A DNA stretch of 64,000 nucleotides from Streptomyces sp. Q6 (GTDB taxonomy: Bacteria; Actinomycetota; Actinomycetes; Streptomycetales; Streptomycetaceae): NCBI RefSeq assembly GCF_036967205.1, contig NZ_CP146022.1:1798001-1862000 (forward strand), in the 5' to 3' direction. Positions within the stretch are counted from its first letter, which is position 1; each line of letters opens with the position of its first letter. This document shows positions 8,382-15,642 of this stretch, piece by piece. The translations under genes were made by a program, and so were the position numbers. The notes beneath the pieces were generated by a model. That model ran no database searches. It was not told the DNA's origin and saw only the letters and a list, made by a program, of their open reading frames with translations.

Positions 8382-10172
8382 TCAGGCGGCGGTGGCGCGA
8401 CAGGACAGGTCGCGCAGGAGCCCGAGGACGGCGCGCGCGGTGGCGTCGTTCTGCCGGAACGACGGGCTGTTCGTGCGGGGCCGGGTGAACGCGCCGGCGC
8501 CCCGCGCGTTGGTGTGCGGTCCGAGGGCGAACCGGCGCGGATGGGCGCCGCCGTCGCGGTACAGGACCCGTCCGTCGTCGGGGTCGACGGCCAGCAGTCC
8601 GGCGGGAGTGGAGACGGCGCCCTCCGCGTGGAGGGTGCGAAGGAGCCGGTCCCGGGTGCGGGCGAGCGTGGGCTGCGGCAGCCGGGCCTCGACGAGTGCG
8701 CGGGCCTCGATCACCGTGCCGGGCACGGTGGCGCTGGTCGCGCGGAACACGCCGCCCTCGGCGCGGACCCGCATGTCGGCGCCGACGAAGCGGACCACTC
8801 CGGCGCGGGAGAGCGCGAGCAGTTGGCGCAGCCGGGGTCCGGGCGGCCCGGAGGCCAGGTAGCTGAAGAAGCCGTGCCACCAGGTGCCGACGTCGCCGAG
8901 CCGTACGAGCTGCCCGTACACGGAGAGCAGGCCGAGGAAGACGGCCAGGTCGGGGCTGTGCTCCGGGTCGTGACGGCGTTCGAGGTCGGCGGTGACGTAG
9001 CCGCGCAGCGCGTCCTGCAACTCCTCGGACGAGGAGAGCCGTACGCCGTCGAGCGGGTGGTCGAGGGCGGCGAGGTCGAGCCGGTCGGCCGGATCGGGCA
9101 CGGCGGAGGCGACGAGCGCCTGGAGCTCCGCGCTGAGCGGCGCGGCGGCGGCGTACTTCTCCTCGAAGTCCCCCCAGGCGACGGCGGTGCGCTCGGGGTG
9201 CGCGGTGAACAGGCGGTGGTAGTGCGCGTAGCCCAGCTCCTTGTCGATGAGCGGCCACACGTCGCGCCGGAAGTCGAAGCCGCCGTCCCGGGCGAGGAGC
9301 TCGTCGATCTCGGCCGGTCCCAGGAAGCGGGGCAGCGGGGGTCGCTCCCCCGCGTCGGCGTCCCAGTCGTAGCCGAGCTTGGAGTGGTACGGCACGCCGC
9401 GCCGCGACCCCACGTACAGGACGGGCTCGCGCCCCGACGGGATGTACCGGTCGCCTTCGTAGCGGCCCCCGCGTCCTTCCGTGAGCAGCACCATCAGGTC
9501 GACGAAGGCGAGCCCGAAGCCGCGGACGAGGACGTCCTGGCCGGGCGCGAGGGCGGACAGGTCGGAGTCCGCGGTGAAGTCCGGCGGCAGGTGCACAAGC
9601 CGGTGCCGGGCGGCGTACGCGCTCAACTCGCGCTGTTCGTCGTCGAGTTCGGCGTCGAGGTGGCCCTGGGTGAGGACGACGGCATCGGCGTTCAGCGGTC
9701 GCGCCCTGCCCTCCAGCCACACCTGCTGGATGCCGCCGCGCGGTCCGCTCACCCGGACCGCGCGCCGCGCGTGGTGGTGCACGACGACCCCGGCGGGCAG
9801 GTCCGCGACGGCCTTCTCGTACACCCAGCGCAGATATCCGCCCTGGCGGCGCCGGTCGGCGAAGACGCGTCCGCCGATCCCGGCCCACTCGTGCAGCGCG
9901 GGTCCCGGCAGGACGGGCCCGGACACCTGCACGGTGTCGTCGGTGAACATGGTGACGTCCTGGGCCTCGGAGTTCATCCACAGCAGCGGCGACTGCTCCT
10001 GCCGCCAGATGCGTCCGCCGCCGGGCGCGTACGGGTCGACGAGATGCACGTCGAGCGCCAACGTCTCCTCGGTGTCCCGGGAGTTGGCGGCGATGCGTTC
10101 CAGGATGCCGGTCCCCCGCGGCCCGGCTCCGACGATGACGAGTGACTGCCGCGCGGGCAGTTCGGTGCTCAT
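8382..10172 (-). CDS. FAD/NAD(P)-binding oxidoreductase-like protein within the transport operon
   Basis: This 596-residue flavoprotein has the N-terminal dinucleotide-binding motif [11 protein letters not shown] (residues about 11-22), followed by [13 protein letters not shown], as in the NAD_binding_9 / FAD-NAD(P) family. A second conserved stretch, [17 protein letters not shown], lies near residues 215-235, and the C terminus has [17 protein letters not shown]. There is no signal peptide. The ATG at 10172 overlaps the permease stop (ATGA). Related proteins sit next to amino-acid ABC genes and flavin monooxygenases in actinobacteria. A role as reductase or N/S-oxygenase for the imported compound is likely, but which reaction it catalyses cannot be told from the sequence. 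Confidence 0.75.
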   Translation of the reverse strand: MSTELPARQSLVIVGAGPRGTGILERIAANSRDTEETLALDVHLVDPYAPGGGRIWRQEQSPLLWMNSEAQDVTMFTDDTVQVSGPVLPGPALHEWAGIGGRVFADRRRQGGYLRWVYEKAVADLPAGVVVHHHARRAVRVSGPRGGIQQVWLEGRARPLNADAVVLTQGHLDAELDDEQRELSAYAARHRLVHLPPDFTADSDLSALAPGQDVLVRGFGLAFVDLMVLLTEGRGGRYEGDRYIPSGREPVLYVGSRRGVPYHSKLGYDWDADAGERPPLPRFLGPAEIDELLARDGGFDFRRDVWPLIDKELGYAHYHRLFTAHPERTAVAWGDFEEKYAAAAPLSAELQALVASAVPDPADRLDLAALDHPLDGVRLSSSEELQDALRGYVTADLERRHDPEHSPDLAVFLGLLSVYGQLVRLGDVGTWWHGFFSYLASGPPGPRLRQLLALSRAGVVRFVGADMRVRAEGGVFRATSATVPGTVIEARALVEARLPQPTLARTRDRLLRTLHAEGAVSTPAGLLAVDPDDGRVLYRDGGAHPRRFALGPHTNARGAGAFTRPRTNSPSFRQNDATARAVLGLLRDLSCRATAA

Positions 10173-11083
10173 CGCTGCGTCCCGCGCGCGTAGTGCCGCT
10201 CGATGTAGTGCTGTCCGACGCTGAGCAGCGAGGTGACGACGACGTACCAGAGCGTGGCGACGAGCAGCAGCGGGATGACCTGGTACGTGCGGTGGTAGAC
10301 GAGCTGCACGGAGTACAGCAGGTCCTGCACGGCGATGACGCTGACGATGGAGGTGCCCTTGAGGGTGCCGATGAGCATGTTCCCGGCCGGCGGCACGATG
10401 GAGCGCATGGCCTGCGGCAGCACGATCCTGCGCCAGCGCCGGTAGCGGCTGAGGCCGAGCGCCTGAGCGGCCTCGATCTGGCCGCGGTCGACGGAGAGGA
10501 TGCCGCCGCGCACGACCTCGGCGGCGTACGCGGCCTCGTGCAGGGTCAGTCCGATGATGGCGACGGTGACGGGCCCGAACAGGTCGACGGTCTTCACGCC
10601 GAACAGCTGCGGGTAGAGGGCGCCGATGTTGAACCAGAACAGCAGCTGCACCAGGATCGGCATCGAGCGGAACAGCCACACGTACCCCCAACTCACCGAG
10701 CGGAGTACAGGGTTGGCGGACAGCCGCATGACGGCGAGCAGGGTGCCGAGGGCGAAGCCGAGGGCCATGACGAGCGCGGTCAGCCACAGGGTGAGGCCGA
10801 GCCCGCGCAGCACGGACGTCGTCGTGAAGTACTCCGCGACGACGTCCCACTGGAACGCGTCGTTGCGCAGGACGGAGTCGACGACGAGACCGAGCAGGAC
10901 CAGCAGGACACCGGCGGTGATCCACTGGCCGACGCGGCGGCGCGGGACGATCCGGGGCAGGCCGGCCGCGTCGGCGGCGGGCGGAATCTTGGTGAGCGCC
11001 TCCGAGGACACCGACGACGCCGACGACACAGAGGTCGCCGAGGCTGTCGAGGCCGCGGAGGACACCGAGGATGCTGAGGACAT
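10169..11083 (-). CDS. Amino-acid-type ABC transporter permease (second), first gene of the operon
   Basis: This 304-residue HisMQ-type permease carries the loop EAAQALGLSRYRRWRRIVLPQ and AMRSIVPPAGNMLIGTLKGTS. The first 30 or so residues are an unusual Ser/Ala/Val run (repeated SSASSVSS), seen at DNA level as imperfect repeats at 10995-11083; the membrane part starts near residue 53. The ATG at 11083 is preceded by GGAG. It opens the minus-strand operon and faces the divergent leader peptide/lipoprotein unit across about 170 bases. Confidence 0.87.
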   Translation of the reverse strand: MSSASSVSSAASTASATSVSSASSVSSEALTKIPPAADAAGLPRIVPRRRVGQWITAGVLLVLLGLVVDSVLRNDAFQWDVVAEYFTTTSVLRGLGLTLWLTALVMALGFALGTLLAVMRLSANPVLRSVSWGYVWLFRSMPILVQLLFWFNIGALYPQLFGVKTVDLFGPVTVAIIGLTLHEAAYAAEVVRGGILSVDRGQIEAAQALGLSRYRRWRRIVLPQAMRSIVPPAGNMLIGTLKGTSIVSVIAVQDLLYSVQLVYHRTYQVIPLLLVATLWYVVVTSLLSVGQHYIERHYARGTQR

Positions 11084-11255
11084 GGGAAGGCTCCGTGGTG
11101 CTGGACATCCAGCACGGTCTTGCCTTCACACCTGCGTCTTGGCACCGAGCCCCTCAGCAGCGGTGCCGCACCGAGAGTAAGGGGCTCCTCACGCCTGCTG
11201 TCAAGGCTGTCCACACTATGAGCCGTGCGTCTCAGGCGAGTTGACGGAGAACCGG
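11084..11255. promoter_or_regulatory. Divergent promoter region of the scavenging cluster
   Basis: For the minus-strand operon there is a perfect TTGACA -35 (11199-11204 on the plus strand as TGTCAA). A TACTCT -10-like hexamer lies 19 bases further (11174-11179). Its untranslated leader contains a 7-base inverted repeat, GGCACCG/CGGTGCC (11141-11147 and 11161-11167), and a second potential pairing GAGCCCC/GGGGCTC. For the plus strand, TATGAG near 11218-11223 is the best -10 candidate, about 33 bases before the leader-peptide ATG. The promoter calls are by eye only. Confidence 0.45.
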
Positions 11256-11348
11256 ATGCCTGTTCCACTTGTGCCCATGCATCCGCAGCAGTGGCTGGTC
11301 ACACGCTCCCACATCGACTTCGGTCGAGTGTGGTCCGCGTCTTGTTGA
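11256..11348 (+). CDS. Putative regulatory leader peptide (30 residues)
   Basis: A 30-codon ORF begins ATG at 11256, six bases after GGAG (11246-11249), and ends TGA at 11346-11348. Its C-terminal half reads LVTRSHIDFGRVWSASC, ending in a Cys codon right before the stop. The R-x-H-I/V-D-L/F-x-R-V-x-S-A-x-C pattern is, to my recollection, the signature of short leader peptides annotated upstream of sulfur and cysteine uptake genes in Streptomyces and mycobacteria. It is followed by about 200 bases of pyrimidine-rich leader before the binding-protein gene. Predicted role: nascent-peptide or Cys-codon-sensitive attenuation of the downstream lipoprotein gene. The reading frame and site are seen; the function is inference. 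Confidence 0.7.
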   Translation: MPVPLVPMHPQQWLVTRSHIDFGRVWSASC

Positions 11349-11557
11349 TGCCCTTCCGACGCCTCTGAGCGCGTCACTCTCTTTTTCTCCTCTGCTTTTT
11401 TTCTTCGCCTCTTTCGGCGATCCCTCTTTCCTCGCGATCCGTGTACGCGCCTGTCGTCGGCGTGTACCCGCCCGCGCCTTCACCCTGCCGCGCCGCTCCA
11501 CCTCCCCTCCCCTCGCGTAGCCATGCATGTGTTCCCTGAAGGGCAGAACTCCACGCC
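11349..11557 (+). promoter_or_regulatory. Pyrimidine-rich untranslated leader between leader peptide and binding-protein gene
   Basis: The 209 bases hold no gene. From about 11376 to 11450 the plus strand is almost pure C/T with several T runs (for example CTTTTTCTCCTC and GCTTTTTTTC), exceptional in this GC-rich genome. Unstructured C/U-rich RNA just after a regulated small ORF is what a Rho-loading site would look like, so conditional termination is plausible. A later stretch (11480-11516) is also C/T-rich. Confidence 0.4.
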
Positions 11558-12502
11558 ATGCGCCCCACCACCCTGACGTCCACGTTCGCGCTGATCACCG
11601 TCGCCACGCTGGGCCTGACCGCGTGCGGCTCCGGTGACGCCGCGACGAACGACGCGGCACCCGCCGCCGCTCGCAACGACAAGATCCCCACGAAGGACGT
11701 GGTGTCGGCCGTCACCGAGGACCCCGCCTCGGTGAAGCTGCTGCCCGCCGACGTCCGCAAGAGCGGCACCCTCAAGATCGCCGTGAGCGTCGGCGGCAAT
11801 CCGCCGGGCTCCGTGTACCTGCCGGACGGGAAGACGGTCGTCGGCCAGGACATCGACTTCGCGAACGCGGTCGCCAAGGTGCTCGGTCTCGAACTGGACC
11901 AGGAGGTCGCGAGCTTCGAGGCGATCCTGCCGGCGCTGGACAGCGGCAAGTACGACCTGGGCACGGGCAATTTCGGTGTCACGGACGAGCGCCGCAGGAC
12001 GATCGACTTCGTCACGTACATCAACGACGGCCAGGGCTTCGCCGTCCGCAAGGACAGCGACCTGAAGAAGGTCACGGACCTGAAGCAGCTGTGCGGCCTG
12101 AACGTGGCGACGGGCGCGGGCACCACGTTCGAGGCGACGCTGGAGGAGAACAAGAAGGTCTGCGCACAGGCGGGCGAGAAGGCCTACGACGTGAAGACGT
12201 ACGCCGAGCCGAGCGCGATCTGGTCGTCCTTGCAGCAGGGCCGCTCCGACGTGGTGATGAGCACGATCAACGGCCTCCGGTACGCCGTCGCGCACCAGGA
12301 GGGCCTGAAGTTCCTCAACGAGTTCCACCGCCTGGACGTCGGCTTCGCCTTCAAGAAGGGCACGCCCTACGCTCCCGCGTTCCGGTCGGCGGTGAACAAG
12401 CTGATCGCCGACGGCACGTACGCCAAGATCCTGGCCAAGTGGGGCACGGGCGCTTCGGCGATCGACCGCTCGGAGATCTCCCCGCCGGAGATCAAGGACT
12501 AA
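11558..12502 (+). CDS. Second ABC substrate-binding lipoprotein, divergent from the operon
   Basis: This 314-residue lipoprotein of solute-binding family 3 has a signal peptide with lipobox LGLTACGS, a short disordered Ala-rich linker, then GTLKIAVSVGGNPPGSVY, GQDIDFANAVAKVLGL and DERRRTIDFVTYIND. It is paralogous in layout to the lipoprotein at 5620-6585 (same length class and hinge motif) but diverged, so the two probably bind different ligands for the same membrane complex. It contains two Cys in the mature domain (LCGLN and KVCAQ) that could pair. Expression is likely controlled by the upstream leader peptide. The TAA stop abuts the terminal repeat of a MITE-like element at 12503. Confidence 0.85.
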   Translation: MRPTTLTSTFALITVATLGLTACGSGDAATNDAAPAAARNDKIPTKDVVSAVTEDPASVKLLPADVRKSGTLKIAVSVGGNPPGSVYLPDGKTVVGQDIDFANAVAKVLGLELDQEVASFEAILPALDSGKYDLGTGNFGVTDERRRTIDFVTYINDGQGFAVRKDSDLKKVTDLKQLCGLNVATGAGTTFEATLEENKKVCAQAGEKAYDVKTYAEPSAIWSSLQQGRSDVVMSTINGLRYAVAHQEGLKFLNEFHRLDVGFAFKKGTPYAPAFRSAVNKLIADGTYAKILAKWGTGASAIDRSEISPPEIKD

Positions 12503-12673
12503 GGCCTGTCTGACAACTCCCGTCGTCGCCCGAAGGGCGGCCTCGCGGCGTCTGGTGCGTGCTCTCGGCGTGCCGGGTGCACGGCCTCGTACTGGACGTA
12601 CTTGGCCTGGTGCACGGTGCGGCGAGAGCGCGTGCCAGGTGTCGCGGGGCAGAGGGGAATTGTCAGACAGGCC
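12503..12673. mobile_element. MITE-like element, 171 bp, perfect 14-bp terminal inverted repeats
   Basis: The ends GGCCTGTCTGACAA (12503-12516) and its complement (12660-12673) are perfect inverted repeats with no gene between. The first eight or nine terminal bases (GGCCTGTCT) are shared with the IS5-type elements of this window (GGCCTGTCTTCAAAGT), which suggests cross-mobilisation by a related transposase. It is flanked by CTAA on the left and CTAG on the right, consistent with a CTAR target. The left flank overlaps the TAA stop of the lipoprotein gene. Confidence 0.65.
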
Positions 12674-13630
12674 CTAGGTGTATTGACCCGCAGGGTTGTT
12701 GACGCGGGTGATGGGTGGCTGGCCGCCGAGTGCGGTGTGGCTGCGGTGGTGGTTGTAGGTGTGCAGGAAGTCTGCCAGGGCCGCGGTGCGTTCGTCGTTT
12801 GAGGTGTAGAGCCGCAGGTAGGCCCATTCCTCGAGCAGGGTGCGGTTGAAGCGTTCGACCTTGCCGTTGGTCTGGGGCCGGTAGGCGCGGGTGAGCTTGC
12901 CACTCGCGCCGAGTTCGGCCAGGACGTTCTTCCAGGCCAGGCCCTTGCGGTAGGCCCAGGCGTTGTCCGTCAGCACGCGTTCGATGCGGGTGATGCCCAT
13001 CTCGGCGAAGAACGCGGCCGCGCGGGTGAGGAAGGCCGCGCAGGTCGCGGCCTTCTCGTCCGGGTGGATCTCGCTGTAGGCGAGGCGGGAGTGGTCGTCG
13101 ACGGCCGAGTGGATGTAGTCGTAACCCATGTTGTTGCGGGTGACGCGGCCGGCCTGGCGGCCCAGGGCCTTGTGGCCGCCGCCGTCGGGAATCCGGCCGA
13201 GTTTCTTCACGTCGATGTGGATCAGTTCGCCGGGCCGGTCGCGTTCGTAACGGCGGATCACGGTGCCGGTCGGCCGGTCGATCCAGGACAGCCGGTTCAG
13301 CCGGTGGCGGGTCAGAACGCGGTGCACGGTCGAGGCGGGCAGTCCCAGGATCGGGCCGATCCGGGCCGGCCCGAGCTTGCGGTCGGTCCGCAGCCGGCAG
13401 ACGTCGGCCTCGATACTCGCCGGGGTCCGATGCGGTGTCGTCAAAGGCCTGCTGGAGCGGTCGGCCAGGCCCGCCCCGCCCTCGGCTCGCCACCGCCGGA
13501 GCCATTTATGGGCGGTCGCCCGCGAGATGCCCATCTCGGCGGCGACATGGGCGACGGGACGGCCGGACGCGACACGTTCGACCAGCAGGCGCCTGCCGTG
13601 CACGGTCAGCCGGGCATTACGGTGGGACAC
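12674..13630 (-). CDS. IS481-family transposase
   Basis: This 318-residue DDE transposase is full length for the family. The N-terminal helix-turn-helix is SRATAHKWLRRWR, following VSHRNARLTVHGRRLLVERV. The catalytic core shows the first Asp in ELIHIDVKKLGRIP, the second Asp in VLTDNAWAYRKG and the Glu in NGKVERFNRTLLEEW. The GTG start at 13630 follows GGAGG. The stop codon TAG (12674-12676) lies outside the element, inside the duplicated CTAG target, so insertion at the right sequence supplies the stop. The ribosome-binding site is inside a long inverted repeat (13631-13683). Confidence 0.9.
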   Translation of the reverse strand: MSHRNARLTVHGRRLLVERVASGRPVAHVAAEMGISRATAHKWLRRWRAEGGAGLADRSSRPLTTPHRTPASIEADVCRLRTDRKLGPARIGPILGLPASTVHRVLTRHRLNRLSWIDRPTGTVIRRYERDRPGELIHIDVKKLGRIPDGGGHKALGRQAGRVTRNNMGYDYIHSAVDDHSRLAYSEIHPDEKAATCAAFLTRAAAFFAEMGITRIERVLTDNAWAYRKGLAWKNVLAELGASGKLTRAYRPQTNGKVERFNRTLLEEWAYLRLYTSNDERTAALADFLHTYNHHRSHTALGGQPPITRVNNPAGQYT

Positions 13631-13730
13631 GAAGACCTCCGTGTGGTGCAGTCCTAGACAGCTCCACCACACCGGAGGTCTTCGCCATGATCAAGACCCG
13701 CCAGTGTCAACAACGCTCGTGATCAATACA
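12679..13730 (-). mobile_element. IS481-family insertion sequence with CCTAGG target duplication
   Basis: The element is 1052 bp, starts TGTATTGA and ends TCAATACA. Further end similarity lies inside the terminal repeats (GTTGTTGAC near both ends). It is bracketed by direct copies of CCTAGG at 12673-12678 and 13731-13736. This agrees with the NCTAGN target preference known for IS481. It carries one transposase gene on the minus strand and sits between a MITE-like element and an IS5-type element. Confidence 0.85.
13631..13683 (-). repeat. Inverted repeat sequestering the IS481 transposase ribosome-binding site
   Basis: The arms 13631-13648 (GAAGACCTCCGTGTGGTG) and 13665-13683 are complementary apart from one extra base, with a 16-base loop. 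In a transcript entering from outside the IS, the GGAGG of the transposase gene would pair with the other arm and the start would be hidden. This is a known strategy by which insertion sequences avoid activation by read-through transcription; here it is inferred from the sequence alone. Confidence 0.6.
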
Positions 13731-13735
13731 CCTAG

Positions 13736-14631
13736 GGCGTGTCTTCAAAGTGGGCGGAGCCAGAGGAGCGTTGATGCGAGGGTGACCGCGGCTTCGAAGG
13801 AGGTCGCGGTCTTGTCGTATCGGGTGGCGATGCCGCGCCATTGCTTGAGGCGGTTGAAGCAGCGCTCGACGACGTTGCGGCGCCGGTAGGCAGCCTTGTC
13901 GAAGCCGCATCGCCGTTCACGGCGTCGTGCTCGCCCGGCGAGTTGGTCGACCCGTTCGGGAATGGTGGCCTTGATGCCGCGTCGGCGCAGATGGGTGCGG
14001 ATGGCCCGGGACGAGTAGCCCTTGTCCGCGACCACCCGGTCGGGGCGAGTGCGGGGGCGACCGGGGCCGAGTCGAGCGACGCGAATACCCGCCATGACCT
14101 GTTCGAACTGGGTGCAGTCATTGCGGTTACCGCCAGTGAGAGTGAACGAGAGCGGGCGGCCGCGGCCGTCACAGGCAAGATGGATCTTGGTGGTCAGTCC
14201 ACCTCGGGATCGGCCGAGGGCGTGATCTGCCGGTTCGTCCCTCGACCGGCCCCCCTTTTCGCGCCGGCCGCGTGTTGATGGGCACGGACCACAGTGGAGT
14301 CGACGGCCACCAGCCAGTCCACGTCCGCGTTCGCGTCGCGGTCGGCCTGGACCGCGGCAAGCATGCGGGTGAACGTGCCGTCCAGGGCCCACCTGCGGAA
14401 ACGTGTGTACAACGACTGCCACGGCCCGTACCGGGCTGGCACATCCCGCCAGGCGGCGCCCGCACGGATCTTCCATACGATCCCGTTCAACATCGTCCGG
14501 TCGTCCGCCCGCGGGCGACCGAACGATGCCGCCGGTAGGAACGGGCGTAACAACTCCCATTCCCCATCGGTCAGTTCATAGCGGCGACTCACAAGACCCA
14601 TCATCCCGCGCCGCTACTTTGAAGACAGCCC
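13736..14631 (-). mobile_element. IS5/IS427-type insertion sequence, copy 1
   Basis: This 896-bp element is flanked by CTAG at 13732-13735 and 14632-14635. The terminal repeats are GGCGTGTCTTCAAAGT and GGGCTGTCTTCAAAGT, each one base different from the GGCCTGTCTTCAAAGT of copy 2 at 57548. It encodes a two-frame transposase on the minus strand. The left CTAG is also part of the IS481 target duplication, so the IS481 element inserted at, or recreated, the junction between this IS and the MITE. Confidence 0.88.
13745..14604 (-). CDS. IS5-family transposase made by -1 frameshift (copy 1)
   Basis: Two overlapping frames on the minus strand make one DDE transposase of about 286 residues. The first (14604-14194) has the N-terminal YELTDGEWELLRPFLP domain and the first Asp in VAVDSTVVRAHQ. 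The second, ending at 13745, has LTGGNRNDCTQFE, the second Asp in VVADKGYSS and the Glu in NVVERCFNRLKQWRGIATR. The frames meet at an AAAAGGGGGG run (plus-strand 14250-14259), where a -1 slip on GGG re-pairs perfectly. This is typical of the IS427 group. It differs from copy 2 by only a few residues (Gly for Glu in TDGEW, Val for Leu in DSTVV). Confidence 0.85.
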
Positions 14632-14643
14632 CTAGGAGGATCT

Positions 14644-14681
14644 CCCTCGACCCCGCCCGGAGGAGGAGGCGGGGTCGAGGG
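14644..14681 (-). terminator. Terminator hairpin at the end of the conservon operon
   Basis: A GC-rich perfect stem (about 14 bases per arm, 14644-14657 with 14668-14681) closes over a purine loop just downstream of cvnD. It is the native 3' end of the operon and lies only about nine bases from the CTAG where the IS5-type element inserted. Confidence 0.75.
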
Positions 14682-14690
14682 CACCCCGGG

Positions 14691-15299
14691 TCAGCGGGAG
14701 AGCGCCGGGGTCCGCCCCGCCCCCCGCCCCGCCCCCATCCGCACCCCGATGACCTGGTCCATCAGGGCGCCGAGGACATCGCGCACCGAGCCGCGTGCCC
14801 GCGCGTCGCACTCGATGACCGGCACCCCGTCCCCGATCCCCAGCGCCTCCCGGATCTCGGCGACTTCGAACCGCTCGGCGCCCTCGAACCGGTTCACGGC
14901 GAGGACGAAGGCCGCACCCTGCGCCTCGAAGTAGTCGAGCGCGGGAAAGCACTCCTCGATGCGCCGCGTGTCGACGAGCACGACCGTTCCGATGGCGCCC
15001 TCCACGAGGTCGTCCCAGAGGAACGAGAACCGGTCCTGTCCGGGCGTGCCGAACAGGTACAGCGCGAGCGTCGGGTCGAGCGTGATCCGCCCGAAGTCGA
15101 GCGCGACGGTCGTGGTCGTCTTGCCCTCCACCCCGTCCAGCGAGTCGACCCCCACCGACACCTGGGTGATCGCCGCCTCCGTGTCGAGCGGCTCGATCTC
15201 CGAGATCGCTCCGATGAACGTCGTCTTGCCGACGCCGAGCCCTCCGCTGACCACGATCTTCACGGCCAGCGGGGCGATGCGTTCAGAGCGCCCTGACAT
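14691..15299 (-). CDS. cvnD: Conservon GTPase-like protein CvnD
   Basis: This 202-residue ATP/GTP-binding protein of the conservon type is a Ras-like small GTPase at the membrane-associated complex. The P-loop is GGLGVGKTT (residues about 19-27), switch II is FGTPGQDRFSFLWDD and the NKxD-like position is AVNRFEGAE. Conservons are four- or five-gene units unique to actinomycetes that behave like eukaryotic G-protein-coupled signalling modules. The start overlaps the end of cvnC by 17 bases. It is the last gene of the cvnABCD operon. Confidence 0.88.
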   Translation of the reverse strand: MSGRSERIAPLAVKIVVSGGLGVGKTTFIGAISEIEPLDTEAAITQVSVGVDSLDGVEGKTTTTVALDFGRITLDPTLALYLFGTPGQDRFSFLWDDLVEGAIGTVVLVDTRRIEECFPALDYFEAQGAAFVLAVNRFEGAERFEVAEIREALGIGDGVPVIECDARARGSVRDVLGALMDQVIGVRMGAGRGAGRTPALSR

Positions 15300-15642
15300 G
15301 GTCCCTGATCCTTTCGAGCGTGTGGAGCGGCAGCTCCGCGGGTTGCGAACACGACAGCAGGCCACCGACGACGAGGTCGGCGACGAGCACCTTGGCGACC
15401 CCGAGCGGCACCCCGATCCCCTCGGCGACCTGCGCGACGGTGAGGGGTTCCTGGCACAGCGCGACGATCCGCTGGTGTTCGAAGGCCGGCGCCGGGCCGC
15501 CCGCGTCTCCGCCGACCGCGACGACAAGGGTCTCCAGGCGCAGATCGGCCTGTGCGGGCAGCGCCCGCCCCCCGGTGATGATGAAGGGCCGTACGAACTG
15601 ACCGTCCGAGACGTTCCCCTCCTGCGACGCGGCCCCACTCAT
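15283..15642 (-). CDS. cvnC: Conservon DUF742 protein CvnC
   Basis: This 119-residue DUF742 protein has the family opening VRPFIITGGRALP, a winged-helix-like centre (VAQVAEGIGVPLGVAKVLVADLV) and the usual end LHTLERIRDHVRAL. It is thought to act as adaptor or DNA-binding-like element between the CvnA kinase-like sensor and the GTPase. The ATG at 15642 overlaps the stop of cvnB (ATGA). Confidence 0.88.
   Translation of the reverse strand: MSGAASQEGNVSDGQFVRPFIITGGRALPAQADLRLETLVVAVGGDAGGPAPAFEHQRIVALCQEPLTVAQVAEGIGVPLGVAKVLVADLVVGGLLSCSQPAELPLHTLERIRDHVRAL

Noticed and set aside
11154-11171. A GTG-started pentapeptide frame (Met-Arg-His-Arg-Cys) in the leader of the minus-strand operon
   Set aside because: No ribosome site at usable distance and the candidate -10 box is too close for a sensible leaderless start; too short to support by itself.
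13732-14635. Composite transposon formed by MITE, IS481 and IS5-type elements with cargo
   Set aside because: The three elements are directly adjacent with no passenger gene and belong to different families; stepwise insertion at CTAG sites explains the arrangement.
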